Assembly (NCBI GenBank): GCA_019828545.1
Contig: JACVRA010000571.1
Coordinates: forward strand, 1-62,142
Length of the DNA stretch: 62,142 nucleotides
Source: Paracamarosporium sp. OC-R06-R3
Taxonomy: Eukaryota > Ascomycota > Dothideomycetes > Pleosporales > Didymosphaeriaceae
Direction: 5' to 3'
The position numbers were made by a program, and so were the translations under genes. Under the pieces are notes generated by a model. That model ran no database searches, had not been told where the DNA came from, and saw only the letters and a list, made by a program, of their open reading frames with translations. Positions 46,485-58,414 of the stretch are shown in pieces; position 1 is the stretch's first letter, and each line of letters opens with the position of its first letter.

Positions 46485-47001
46485 GATGAGGTGCCAGTGG
46501 TGTGGAAAGTTTAGCGCCCGATTATGCTTCGTAGGACCCGACTTAGTGCTCTGGTATTGCGTCTGATAGTATCAGTATAAGGTTCTGATTGTCAAGATGT
46601 GTTTCGTTGATTTTGAGATGCTCAGCGCGCAGATACATTACGCATCTGCGTGCATTCCCACGGCGTCATGTGCAAGACAACAACGCAAAACCACATTGGA
46701 GGCATCGTACCAGAATCTTGATGCACAGAGAGAACTATACGGAGGAGAAACCATATAATGGGTGTGCAAGATTATGAGTAGGCTTCGACAGGCTCCGATA
46801 GTGGGAGAACGACCCTGGTGACTAAACCAATGATGTCCGCGGGGTCGCAACGAAGCCGATTGGCCATTAATCGGCACACACATCCAAACCCGTCTTGAAG
46901 TAACACGCAAGGTATTAGAAGGAATGTCCATTCATCATTCAGAAAGAATCAAAAAGTTCCATTGCGACACCCGAAGCCCTGTAGCTCAATCCTTTCTTGC
47001 T
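46485..47001. other. Intergenic region
   Basis: About 520 bases upstream of the MoaE-type gene and downstream of the GFA-family gene. Only short frames are present and I see no motif that I can name. Confidence 0.5.
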
Positions 47002-47550
47002 TCACGAGCTTGATCCTTTGAGCAGCTTTTCCCTCCTCTCCAAAGCCTCCTCACTCCACACCTCCTCCCTCACATAGTACTCATCGAACACCTTAATTCC
47101 TTTCTTCTTTTCGCTTTCCAGATCTATGCATTCCGGCTTCGTGCTTGTGTAAATGTGAACACGTGGACCGGTCATGACTCTAGCGAAACTCTCCTCGTCC
47201 AACGTGCCTACCTTGACAAAAGTCACATTTCTCGCTTCGCCGTAGTACTTCCACAGTCCGTCAAAGCAGACGGGACAGCGTGCGACGGTCTGGCCGTTGC
47301 CCGAAGGCGTAGGGCCGGGGATGAAGGCGACAGATTGTGAGGTGGAGGCTGGAGAGAGACGGTACTCGAAGTTGTATGATTCGATGATGCTGTTGAGCGC
47401 GAGGGCAGAACCGCACTCGCGCTGGCACCAGGTGCAGTAGCAGCAGTGGGTTATAAGTGGTGTGGCGGTGAGAGTGTAGGAGAGGGCTTTGCAGGAGCAG
47501 TGTCCGGTTAGGGGTTTGAATGCGGGGGTCGTGGTGGTGGAATTAGCCAT
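47002..47550 (-). CDS. GFA/CENP-V-domain zinc protein
   Basis: A 182-residue intronless member of the glutathione-dependent formaldehyde-activating (GFA, PF04828) superfamily. These are small zinc proteins, and most fungal members are uncharacterised. The zinc ligands are visible: GHCSCKALSY (about residues 16-25), HCCYCTWCQRECG (about 35-47) and a later CPVC pair (about 92-95). VKVGTLDEESF and RVHIYTSTKP follow as in other members of the family. The C-terminus is charged and helical (YVREEVWSEEALERREKLL). A true S-(hydroxymethyl)glutathione synthase role should not be assumed from the name. The ATG at 47550 is the only methionine before the domain. Confidence 0.87.
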   Translation of the reverse strand: MANSTTTTPAFKPLTGHCSCKALSYTLTATPLITHCCYCTWCQRECGSALALNSIIESYNFEYRLSPASTSQSVAFIPGPTPSGNGQTVARCPVCFDGLWKYYGEARNVTFVKVGTLDEESFARVMTGPRVHIYTSTKPECIDLESEKKKGIKVFDEYYVREEVWSEEALERREKLLKGSSS

Positions 47551-49982
47551 TGTGTATTTGGACGCGATTAAATTATAGATGATTGTGTCCGTATGGGAAT
47601 TTGAGTGGTAGAAGAGGATTGAGTGTGGATGAGAATGTTAGACGCGCCCTACCGCGTACGCGTACAGCAGGCAACCGCGTGCGATGCCATGACTCGTAAG
47701 TCAGTCGTCCAATGCTGGTCGCAACAACATCTGAGGTAAATCAAAGGATGATGAATATCTCTGAACTGTTCTTCTCACGCACTTGGATGAGCGAGTGAAC
47801 ACGCGCGCAGTGACAATTCCTACTACAAGAGTTATGACGAACGGGCCTCCGCGGAGCTTAAGCGCATGAATCTGACATGCCAGTAGGGCAATTCCTGCGA
47901 CGCATACTTAGTGGCATCTCGAATAGTTCATGAAATCAGCACTATGTTCAGAGTTCAACAAACCGTCTTGGTGAAACGGAAGTCCCCGCCCTTTACGAGC
48001 TGGCTGGCGTGGGGCTGGGTTTCAACGCCTCTGCCACGCCACGCACGGCCCCACTTTCCTCATGAGCAATAGTAGACCACGACGGCAGATAAAGGCGTAT
48101 CCAGATAGGATAGTCTGCTATGTACTTCAGGAAATGGTCCGTGTGTAAATTGTCAAACATCAAGTATTCGTAATTGCAGTCAGCAATAGGAGTATTTCTG
48201 CTATTGCCAGGATTGAACGCCATATTGGCCCAGGTACAATGCAAGATTGAACCACAGATTCACTGGGACATTGCAGTAGTTCTGCGGCCGATCCCGGAAA
48301 TGCACATTCTGAGTTCATAAGCCTTGTATATCACACATTGATGCAGAAATATTTAAGGACGAAGAAGAAGGTGATGTTCAGCACACTCTAGAATCGGTCC
48401 GACACATTTATTGCACTCAATGGCACAATTCATTGTGAGGTCGGACAACCATTGTACATCACAGTAGGTTTGGCATTGTAGTGCTAATATGATGGCTATG
48501 CTTTCACTGCATGTGGGCTTTGTGTGAAGTCTGGACGTACACGGTACGTACCTCTCAAGACAAGCTCGACAAAATATGTACGACAACTGACCACCTTCTC
48601 TATCGAGTACCGCTACTTTGAGTTACCACGTAACGGGCGATACATGCACAGGAACTAGAAGCACGTCGTTCGCCACTGCACCTGCAGGCGACAGCGCCGT
48701 CCTTTGCTAGGTCCCTTCACCCCCTACTACTTTACATTACCGTAAGCAGCCACATCACGAACCGAGAGCAGCCTCGAACAATCCCGTTTTGTGAACCTCG
48801 GCTTTTTCATCGCTTGCGGAGTAATGGCACTATGCACCAAGCGCTTCGCTTCTCCAAGCGCGGAGGTACTTCCACCGACGGAAATCTCCGCCGTTGCGCC
48901 AGGTTTTGCGCAACAAAAGATCATGTTTAGCCAACGGAGCAAATGACGGCATTATCGCAATGATTTGCATTTGATAATTGATCAGGAGGCGTTAGGATGT
49001 AAACAAGGAATTAGTGTAGAAGCAGGTTCCGAACGCGATAGATGATTGCCATTGGGTGTATTCACAACAAAAGCTCGAGCTGTATGCGCAAGCCTAAGGT
49101 GGTATGGATACCTTTAGCTCAGAATTTTTAAGTTAAGGTAGCGGTTATTCGCCGCATTCATTGCGTGTGCTGACGCTGCAAGGTATCAGTTCGGTGGAAT
49201 AGTCCTCGTGTATTATAAGTTAAGAAAAGATTAGAAGCTACGACGCCTCTCCTATGTATTGAATCAAAAATTCCAACAATGCGTCAGGGTAAACAAGATG
49301 TTCTCATATGTCTAGAAACCTAATCTACAAACCTAACTTGATCTTACGGGTCGATCCAGAGTGTTTCGAGCCATCTTTGACAAGCAGTCAGACGCTGGGA
49401 AGACATGAAACAATTGTGAATGGAGTTGATCGCTCCGTGGTGACTTGAGATATTGGTAGATTGAATAAGTTGGGCGAGAACAGTCGTTTCAGGCTGATTG
49501 AATGTGATAGTGAAGTTGTGGTGGGCTATTTAATGCGACCTGAGACAAATAGGTCACCGCAATTAGCTGGGAATCACTTGCGGTTTTGGCTATTGCGTCA
49601 GCATCCTTCGTTGTCCTCTTTTGTACCATCATATATATACACGCGAATGTTGCAGCTAGCTCGTGACCTTTGTTTGTCTGGGAATTAATAAGTCATGTTG
49701 GAAAATGAAGTCAGTGAGCGATGTTTCTCTGAGAGTGATTGAGGGACTGCAAAGGAGGGTCAAGAGTATGTGTTGAAGCTGATTTAGGACACGCTAGAGT
49801 TCTGGTTCAAGAGGGGGGATAGGGTTAACTACACAGTGGTGGCATATACGAGCCTTATAGGCTCGTGGCTACAGGAAGGATCAAGTTACAGGTAAGGAGA
49901 TGTGTGTGGAGCTACAGAATGGATAGAGAGAAGAAAAAAAAACGAAGGACCACAACCCCAACCAACAGGACTTCCAAAAGGA
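47551..49982. other. 2.4 kb gene-poor region
   Basis: Between the GFA gene and the tRNA. A minus-strand frame at 47993-48244 (83 codons, with FDNLHTDHFLKYIADYPIWI) looks protein-like but matches nothing I know, and no start exon could be joined. Frames at 48353-48586 and 48727-48942 are likewise unsupported. Confidence 0.4.
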
Positions 49983-50087
49983 TGGACTTGCTGGGAATCG
50001 AACCCAGGACCTTTCCCATCGTTAAGCAATGCTTGGATAATGCGTTTGCTATGCTAAGGGAAAATTATACCACTAAACCACAAGCCC
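49983..50087 (-). tRNA. tRNA-Ala (AGC) with intron
   Basis: Read on the minus strand from 50087, the acceptor strands GGGCTTG and CAAGTCC pair over seven bases (one G-U). The D arm contains AGTGGTAT, the T arm is CTGGG-TTCGATT-CCCAG, and the discriminator is A. The anticodon stem TTCCC/GGGAA closes the mature loop TTAGCAT, so the anticodon is AGC (Ala). A 33-base intron at about 50019-50051 interrupts the loop one base after the anticodon, the standard position. CCA is not encoded, as normal in eukaryotes. The intron boundaries can slide by a base or two because of repeated bases. Confidence 0.93.
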
Positions 50088-50685
50088 TAGATGCTGATTA
50101 AGCACAGGTGAATGTACAAAATATATATATACGGCGTTAATCTTGCGAGCCTATGATGATGTTGCTCCATTGCAGCGGTTCTCTTGACATTTGTACAGGA
50201 AGTCTTGTGGGCCTAGCGGATCCACTTGAAAAAAATCTTAACTAATAGCTCGCTTCGCCTAACAACATTCTACCTCGAAATGTAAATATATACCTTCGAA
50301 TCTACACAGTATTGTACAAGTCTTGTTCAACCTACTAAGCAACTTGTCGTTTTGGTTTCGCTAAGTAAATTATTAATTCGATATCTCGCGACCTTGATAC
50401 CAACAAACCATTGACTCACTCACGTGATTAACATGTTCTACTCCTCCTACTAATACTCGTGCCCGAGAACCGACCCGAGGTCTCTAGGGCTAGCTATTTC
50501 GAAGGTCTCAACATTTTCGTTGGGATATTTAACAAAACAGTGCATCCCACGATGTAAGGAAGAACATTAGAGACAAGTAACAAGTTAATCAGCAAGATAT
50601 GTAATTCAATTAAACTGGTGTGATCACCAAGAGTGTCTGCTGTACCTATAAATATCGAATTTTTCACCTTCGATTCATTCTCTGA
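50088..50685. other. Intergenic region after tRNA upstream side
   Basis: About 600 AT-rich bases between the tRNA 5' end and the end of the oxidoreductase gene, including a short ATATATATATA run near 50120. Nothing else is supported. Confidence 0.45.
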
Positions 50686-51936
50686 TTAGCTCGACTTCCA
50701 TTGAGTGTTGTCCCTCCTGACCATGTTGCCATTGACAATTGCAGGAATATTTCCAATCATATAATCGCGACCTTTGAGGAGCCAGATCAGGAAGCTGGGA
50801 AATGGCCATCCGTTCAAGGCACCCACACCCCTCGGGCCGATGGGGACGGCTTGGGTCTCGGAGTTGTTCGAAGTGAACGTGCGATCTGGGCCTTCAGGCT
50901 CAACGTGCTCCGTGTCGGACGCCGCTGCTGCGAGCAGGTCCCGCTTGATATTAGTGACGAGGACGGGGATAGCGCCGTAAAGATTGTGAAAGCCTCCACG
51001 AGAATAGTCACCGATGTCGCCAACCACGTAAACGCGGGGTCCAGCAGCATCGGCACGGAGAGTCGCGCCGTTAGTCTTGATGTAGCCCTGTTCATTTTTG
51101 AGGTCGGCGGGAATGTATTCACTATTGGGCGTGGTACCTGAAGCAGGAATGTACACGTCGGCCGTCCACTGTTCGCCGTTGGACAAATTTACGGTGGTCT
51201 TGCCCTCGGCATCGGTGGTGGACGAAACCACACTGACGTTGTATACGACATCGACGCCGACCTTATTTAACATCATTTCACCCGTAATCGCGCGTGGCCT
51301 ACTAAGGATAGGTAGAAGCTTGTCAGCCTCGGTGATCAGGGTGACTTTAGCCTTAGGGTTGGACGGACGGGAGCTGAACCAGCCCGCGGAGCCATTGAGG
51401 AAATATCCAGCTTCGCCTGCCGTCTCCACGCCGGTCGGTCCACCACCGGAGATGATGACGGACGTGGCTGAGGCAAATTTCTTGTTCAGGTCCTCAATAG
51501 CGGTTTTGGTGGTAAGGTAGTTGCCGTGGAGAGAGGTGGCGGGAGAAGGGGTACGGAGGCCAGTAGCAAGAACAAGCGCATAATATGATAGCGTCTGAAT
51601 ATTCCCACCGTCTGCAAGCTTGATCGTGACCGTGCGGCCTGTGGTATCCCAGGACTCGGCCGTACCATGAATGATAGTGTACAAGGTGGAATCGTATGAC
51701 TTGAACCCATCCGCAATAGGCATGAAGAGCTTGTCGGCAGTAAGTAGCGTGGCTGATACTAAAGAGCGTGGGCTGCCAGTATTCCAGAAGAAATGTGAGG
51801 AGCTGTCGACGATATACACATGGTAGATCTTTCCCAACTTCTTCAATTCAGGCTCAATGTGTTTAAGGAATGAGTGAGCGGTGCCGAGACCCGCCCCCGA
51901 CCCGCCCAAGACGACAAAGTTATGTGTTTCCGACAT
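50686..51936 (-). CDS. AIF/AMID-like FAD-dependent oxidoreductase
   Basis: A flavoprotein of the pyridine-nucleotide-disulfide oxidoreductase superfamily, closest in layout to the AIFM2/AMID (FSP1) group of NAD(P)H oxidoreductases. The single exon gives 416 residues from the ATG at 51936 (MSETHNFVVLGGSGAG). The frame also has a methionine five codons earlier at 51951, but the FAD-binding strand favours the later start. FAD is bound by GGSGAGLGTAHSFL, NAD(P)H by ISGGGPTGVETAGE in the middle, and the second FAD motif is VYVVGDIGDY near residue 300. ALVLATGLRTPSPATS precedes the nucleotide domain. There is no mitochondrial presequence or membrane helix. It is divergent from a zinc-cluster regulator, a common arrangement for a regulator and its target. 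Confidence 0.87.
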   Translation of the reverse strand: MSETHNFVVLGGSGAGLGTAHSFLKHIEPELKKLGKIYHVYIVDSSSHFFWNTGSPRSLVSATLLTADKLFMPIADGFKSYDSTLYTIIHGTAESWDTTGRTVTIKLADGGNIQTLSYYALVLATGLRTPSPATSLHGNYLTTKTAIEDLNKKFASATSVIISGGGPTGVETAGEAGYFLNGSAGWFSSRPSNPKAKVTLITEADKLLPILSRPRAITGEMMLNKVGVDVVYNVSVVSSTTDAEGKTTVNLSNGEQWTADVYIPASGTTPNSEYIPADLKNEQGYIKTNGATLRADAAGPRVYVVGDIGDYSRGGFHNLYGAIPVLVTNIKRDLLAAAASDTEHVEPEGPDRTFTSNNSETQAVPIGPRGVGALNGWPFPSFLIWLLKGRDYMIGNIPAIVNGNMVRRDNTQWKSS

Positions 51937-52338
51937 GGTTTTGAAGCACAAAGTAGGCAGACCTAAAGTAGGTTAGTTGAAAGAAGAAGCCGTGTTTGAT
52001 TATAGCGGAATCCGTTGAACGTACATATATCCGGTAAAGGCTGTGTAAACACATGACGAGAGGTTTGGCTTATTTATAGTGTGGGCATCTGGTGAATTCT
52101 GAGCTGTTACCCGCCATGAATTTGTGCACCTTGCAGGCAGCATATGGGATAAGTCGTCCATTCGCCTACTAATCTAGCTTAGCGCCTTCCTGTTTCGGCG
52201 AATTTCCGCGAGGTGGGGCGGCAGTGGGTGACTCAGCATGATCGTGTCGGGTTTCCGCCGACATAGAGTGCAACCGCAACCGCGAATGACCTTCCCCTGG
52301 AATTACGAATGTCCTAGAATCTACGTTCGTCCGTGTCG
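51937..52338. promoter_or_regulatory. Shared divergent promoter, oxidoreductase/regulator
   Basis: About 400 bases lie between the two divergent start codons, so both promoters share this stretch. Zinc-cluster factors often bind paired CGG triplets. Several CGG or CCG triplets are present here (for example near 52195-52265), but no convincing inverted pair with fixed spacing stands out. Confidence 0.4.
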
Positions 52339-54177
52339 ATGACCCGAGTAGGCAAATGCGACGTTTGTCGATTACGTAGAGTCAAGGTGTGTGCTAGTTT
52401 CCTACCTTGAATCTGTCAAAATGCCTGACTTCATTAGTGCGACGAGAAGAAGCCCAAATGTGGCGCATGTTTGAAGCGGGATAGGGCTTGTGCGTACTCT
52501 TATGGATTACCATCTGCGTTCGTCGTAGAGGACCCCAGACATTTCTCCGGCCATGGGAAAACCAAAGTCGCGTCTTTGATATATCCTATAATACGTTGCG
52601 AACAGGTTAAGTCTGGCATAACATCTGCACCGATGCCGGCCTCGACGGAAGCAAGGGACAAAGCCGAGAATTCTTACCAGATCTCGAAACCATACTCGAG
52701 GCCCCTATCGTCAAACTTTTCCTTGTCGCAAAATTCGAGCACCACGTCCACTTCGTTTTACGGTAATTCGAGGCTACTTGAACCATCGTCCCCAGAATCC
52801 ATGCTTACGGTCCGCTTTATCCATCTACTCGGACCCGATCTCCAAAACCCTAGTCCGTTCGTGGTAGACGGCGTGTGGGCCAAGACTATCCCTACTCGGA
52901 TTGGTTGTAGCCGTGTCTTTGACCTAGCTGTAGAATTTGCTATCGATAGCTTTGATTTATATAGACATGCCACTTTCTCAAACCGGAAGGCTGCTATGAT
53001 CTCGAGAGGCAAAGCATTGAAAGCCTTGCGGCTAGAATTGCAAAAGATGCCCAGCTTTGACGTACTCATAGCAATTAAGATGCACTTTCACAGTGAAGTC
53101 TGTATCGACCCTGATTATTAGATATCGAATGCTGACTACAATAGGCCTTTCTAGACTTTACAAACCGGAATTCCTTTCACCTCCACACGAAAGGATTGTT
53201 TAGAGCATTGAAATGTGGAAATACTGCTCTAAGTAGGGACCAGGATTACTGGATATTCCTATATAGCATTTACATTGATGAGGTCTGATGGCACGGTCAT
53301 GCCTTGTTTTACCGACACGTCTAATAACCCGTAGGTCATAGAAGCCATTTTTATGCGGAGGCCATCTCATTTCGATAATGCTTTCTACCTAGCAGCTACG
53401 CTTTTCAGCTCAAGCTCTCGATCTCCGACTACAATACATTCAGCATCCATGTCTCTTATGCATTGCTGGATCCAGATTCCCCGCCTTGTCTGTCTACTTC
53501 GAAAGGCTCGTTCCGACTCGGATATTTCGACCCTTGCATCAGCCGTCTCACTCGCCGAATCACTCTGGACTCTCGACCAAGCTGCAGCAGCTGCAGAGTA
53601 TTTCACAGCTACGACTGATACTATCCATCTTCCAGCTGGACAGGATATTAGCGACATTATTCCTCAGTCTCTCCATTTCGATTCTGTGTACAGTCTCATA
53701 CTGTTAACGCGCTACTGGATGTTTCAGGTCTACCTTTGTGGGGTTATCTACTCGCTTCATACTTCCTTCCCTATCGAAACAGCTGCCAGCCTCTTACCAA
53801 ACGTCGACGCGATCATTCAAGTGGACCGTTCAGCAGCGACTTACATAGCTCAATCCCTTCCTTATGCTCTGTCATTCTGCCCTTCTCTTCCCTTAGTCCC
53901 CTTCCGCATCATAGCTCCTCTCCAGGCATCGGTGGGTTCCTGGCATCGTGCAATGATGCATTTAAATGGTAGCTCTCTATCGCTCACAGAAGCATATGAT
54001 ACCGCAGAGAAATCGTGCCGGTTCAGGCGCATGATTGTGTGGACGATGGAGGAGAGTAATCGCGCCCATGCTAAATGGGGGTTTCCATTGGCTGCTCTGT
54101 GGCAGCTGGAGAGAGTACAAGACTTCATCAATGGGGCTGCGGAATGGCACGGATTGTTTCCGATGGAAACTTTTTAA
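52339..54177 (+). CDS. Zn2Cys6 transcription factor
   Basis: A fungal binuclear zinc-cluster regulator. The cluster is split by the first intron: exon 1 (52339-52386) codes MTRVGKCDVCRLRRVK and exon 2 (52438-53097) continues CDEKKPKCGACLKRDRAC, giving the exact spacing C-x2-C-x6-C-x5-C-x2-C-x6-C at residues 7-33. Exon 3 (53145-53282) reads AFLDFTNRNSFHLHTKGLFR and exon 4 (53335-54177) holds the alpha-helical regulatory region. The total is about 562 residues. Introns two and three (47 and 52 bases) start with the weak donors GTCTGT and GTCTGA. I accept them because lengths, phases and acceptors fit and the joined protein reads continuously (HFHSE-AFLDF, YIDE-VIEAIFM). Otherwise the gene would be broken into two pieces. 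It probably controls the divergent oxidoreductase; that is inference. Confidence 0.75.
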
Positions 54178-56127
54178 ACAAGCTCTAATAGAGAGTTCTG
54201 TCATGTAACGAATATGTACTAAAAACCTCTTAGTCGCGCTCGATCAATCGATCCTTGTATTCTTTTGGAGGTAGGGCAGTATATCTTTCAATGAATAGCC
54301 TTTTCTTACCGCTCGACCTGGATAGCGTCGGTGACGGTGTGCACATCGAAGAAGTGGCTTCATGATTCTGCATCAACCGAACTATCAGAATCTTGGACGT
54401 AGTGTTATACAGGATATAATTCGTACCTATATTGGGTGTTACACGGGGCTAATACTCACCTGATCCTGATCCGTACTAGACGAGGTACGCGACCGAGTAC
54501 TGCTCGGTGCGGTCGTATTCAATGGTTGAGCGATGGTTAGGCAAAGGGGTGTAAGCTCCCAATCTATTGAAAGGTTGCTAGACAACGTAGCTTATAAGAA
54601 AGCTGGTAGATCTTGGTATAGAAGACTAACTTCGATTTGAGAATAAGAAGTTGACTACAAAGAATAGGAAATGTACAGAGACCCTTCTAGACTTTATACG
54701 AGCCGTCCTATTTATTGTACTGACTATAACCTGCTGTGATCTCAAGAGCACCTTGTCTTAGTAAGAGTAGCTACTTGCACTAAGAGGCCTTGCTCTCACG
54801 ATCACTATCCTTAAAATGAGTAGAGTCACGTGACACTACTGACCTAACCCTTCCAAGCGTGTTAGTCGCCATCAACGTCATCGCTCTTAGGCTAGCTTCC
54901 TTTTGTTCTTGTCCTGCAGTCATCCCGTGCGCTTGTAAAACTATAGATCCACCCAAAGTCCTGCACTGTGTACCACGGTTTGTCCACTCGGAGGGCTTCC
55001 GCATCGAAGTCCTCGGCGCTAAATCGGGCATGCATCATTACCAGAATTAATGTACTTTGCTATCGACTGTAATAGTCTAATTGGTCGTCCTAGCTACCGT
55101 AGGACTAGTGGTGGCCCTGGAAGCAAGTGCTGCATGCGTCAGAGCCTAAACTCTATTGCTCCCAACCAGATCTCTGTCCGTCGATCTACCCCTTTAGTAA
55201 GGAAAGGATGATGCGCTTTGCAAGTGCCGGTGCAGTAGTGGCTGAAGCAAAGCTAGAGATGCAGGTCCCCTTTACAGTTGTTTTGCCCGCTGCCCGTCGA
55301 AGCGCAAACGTCCTTCGGGACGATCGCCTAGCCTGCGTTAGCGTGTGATAAGATTCCTAGCACCGACCTTATGCTGTGGGGGGGAAGAAGAGGCAATACT
55401 ACACTGCTGGTGTGCAGCTAGATGTTTCGACTTTTGGCGCATCGAGTTACCTGACCGGCTCCACGCAATGTTGTAAAGAAATTTTCACAGCAAATTGGTC
55501 AAGTGTTTTGCGGGCTAGTAAGAACGAGGGTCGGAGGTAAGCACCAAATCCTATATCCTGGTACCTGCCAAGACTTATGCGTGTGTTGTTCGTAGTTCTT
55601 GCTCAAATAGGACGAGGCGATCCGCAGCGGGTCTCTTTCAAAAACGCATGCAGTTGCCGTCTCCGCTACATCCACGTAAATGAAAACTCACCATTCAAAT
55701 GTTTACAATTCGCGAAAGCCAATTGGAAAGATAGTGTGAAACTCACGTGCATCACCAGAGACAGCGGTTCATGCAACTCGAGTCACGCACACATCTAGAA
55801 TAGCAAATTGACTTTGTACGCCATCAGATAACCAAAAGAGGCACGCCGGTATGCAATCGCCCCACTACCATCTCTCTCGGAGACATGCAGGCGTTCGTTG
55901 GCGCGTGCTTGAAACAGAGGGCTGGCCCTGCCGCGGGGAAAGCTGCGAAAGGGTACGAATGGGCCCACTTCCATGTGGCATACCAGGGTTTCGTCGGCTC
56001 GTGCTAGTACGCGGAAATACAGCCCCAAAGAGACTGGACTTCATCCGACCTTCCGTTTCCTTCCCATCATAGAAAGCCCTTTCTCCTTCTCCAGCGTCTG
56101 CGGGCAGGAACACTGGAAGTGAGTATC
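54178..56127. other. Intergenic region, no gene recognised
   Basis: About 1.95 kb between two plus-strand genes. Small frames occur (for example 54859-55050, 55127-55348 and 55795-56028), with no known domain and no credible splice chain. The last 100 bases are the leader of the following gene. Confidence 0.4.
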
Positions 56128-57569
56128 ATGGCTTCACCAGTCCCTAACCGAGGGCCTCAGTTGCTCGCTGTCGACATTGCATTTCTTTGTACTGCACTCA
56201 TCGCCTATTCTTTGCGATGTTACGTGCGTATTAGGATGGTAAAGGCTTTTGGCAGGGATGACTATTTGATGGCCGTTGCTACAGTATGTACCTACATCTC
56301 AAGTGGTGCATAAAGATGACTGACCGTATAAGCTCGGATTCATCGCGTACGCCAGTTCTTCGATGATTGGTGTTCACTATGGAACTGGGAGACATCGGGA
56401 GCACCTTCTTGTCGAGAACTACGAAAAGGCGCGGCACTGCTGGTGGTTCTGCTATCTTTTCTACTGTTGCTCCATGATCACTTCGAAGCTGTCCATCGGG
56501 TGTTTGTGAGTTTCGTCCCTAGAGCTAGTATGACATTGACTGACCTCATGCCTTCGCTTACATCAGTCTCCTCCGTATTGCTGTCAGGAAGATCCACGTT
56601 TATATCGTCTACGCTGCCATGATGATATCTGTTGTGGCAGGCCTGGCTTTCTTTTTCGTTACGCTCTTCCAGTGCCATCCTATCTCCTATTTCTGGAACG
56701 AGTCGTCACAAAGTGGAACATGCGTCAACATCGATATTATCATTGCGTTGGGCTACCTGTACAGCGTATTCAGCATTATATCCGATTTTACCTTTGCGAT
56801 TCTGCCAGCATTCCTGGTCATGACGCTACAGCTCAAACGTAGGACCAAGATCGCTTTGATTCCTCTTCTGGCTATGGGTTGCATGTAAGTGTCACTGTGT
56901 ACCTTCTAAGATGCGCTCCTTTGCTAAGAAGCCGTTAGTGCAAGCGCTGCTGTAGTTGCCCGTGTCCCCTACATGCAAAAATTTCGATCAAAGGATTTCT
57001 TGTGGGAAACAACGGATATCGCAATTTGGTCTACTGTCGAGCAAGGTCTGGCCATCACCGCGGGCAGCCTGGCCACCATCCGCCCTCTCTTCACGCTCGT
57101 CTTAACGAAACTTGGTCTCTCCAGCCAGCCATCCACCATGCCCCTCACTCCATACGGGGTTCGATCGTCTTCGCATGCCTTCGGTGAACGACGCTCGACT
57201 GGTCCCGGAAAGGCACTCGACATGTATAAAATCTCTGCAGAAATCGAATCCGGAACAGTCCGAGACAACAGCACTGATCTTGTCATACATGATGGTTTAG
57301 GAAAAGAGCTTCCAAAGTCACCGAACTGGTATGCGGCACAAATACAAAAGATCAAAAGAGGCTCTCGACTTATTTCGCCGAGCAAGAAGGACGGAGACAG
57401 CGATAGCGAGAAGAGTCTGAAGATAAAACACCAAAAGAGCGATAATGACCTCAATCCTATTCAAAGCTTTTCTGAGGAACGATCGATGCAGATCATGGTG
57501 GAGAGGAGTTTCTTCGTTACTGATGCAGAACGGAAGAGTTATATAGATCAACAGGATCTTAAGAGGTGA
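56128..57569 (+). CDS. PTH11/rhodopsin-domain integral membrane protein
   Basis: A seven-helix membrane protein of the large fungal family now called the rhodopsin domain (PF20684; SAT4/PTH11-like), some members of which sense surfaces or nutrients. Four exons (56128-56283, 56333-56505, 56567-56884, 56939-57569) give 425 residues. The family signature FGRDDYLMAVAT follows the first helix. A Cys-containing loop precedes WWFCYLFYCCSMITSKLSIGC, then FLLRIAVRKIHVYIVY, FQCHPISYFWN and SDFTFAILPAFLVM, and the last helix region contains IWSTVEQGLAITAGSLATIRPL. The 150-residue cytosolic tail is charged and Ser/Lys-rich. There is no CFEM domain at the N-terminus, so it is not a classical PTH11 receptor. 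The frame also opens with a GTG nine bases earlier, but the ATG at 56128 is the normal start. Confidence 0.88.
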
Positions 57570-58414
57570 TCCCGACAGCACTCATCCTGTGCACGAAATT
57601 TTCTACTTAATATCCCGCCGAAACCTTGTCGATGGCTTCATTTCGAGTCAATCATTTTCTGGTTCCCACTATCTAAACCATTCCAGCAGCAACCCGAGGG
57701 AGCGGGGAGAGGGCTACGAAATAGCGTCAACGTTGACGTAGGGGTCTGCGTCGTTTGAACGCGCCTTAGAGACAGATCAGAAGCAGTTGAAGCGAGAAAG
57801 GAAGACGCAAACGCGGCTTAAGCTGCAAACTCATACTCGACATTAATCTCTTAAACTTACGACTTGTACGCTATACACTCTGGGAAGAAAGCCCAAGCCT
57901 TAAAAGGGCACCAATATATTAATACACACTATATACCCTCGACGAAAGAAGTTCATTAGAGAGAGTATGAATGCATTTAGGGCAACATATCGCATATTTG
58001 TCTGCCTTAAAAACTGGAGCACGGCGCGCAAATAGTGACTATGACCACGATGTACAAGTGAAGATATGTGTTAGTTCCATCTGCAACTCAAATGAGCCAC
58101 AAAAGAGAAGGCCGAGAACAAGAATACTGAGTAGCTTGTCACATAATCTTTCAGCCCGCTGGGCCTTCTAGAAATTCACAAGGGATGGTCGATTATGATT
58201 TCAGGGGTATGCCTTTTCCTGTAGATTCGACTAATTGTAATCTGTCCGAAATCTACAATTTGAACACACGTCATCTAAATCTCCATATCGTGCTAACCTG
58301 AAGCAACTTAACAAATTTAGTGAAGGAACTACTAACACAAAAAACGTAGAAGTAAATGCTATACTCTCTCCACCAATCCACGTCAGCCACCTAATCATGT
58401 TCTAAACCCCACGC
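57570..58414. other. Convergent intergenic region
   Basis: About 850 bases between the ends of the rhodopsin-domain gene and the NlpC/P60 gene. AT-rich in its second half, with no frame longer than about 66 codons and no recognised element. Confidence 0.5.
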
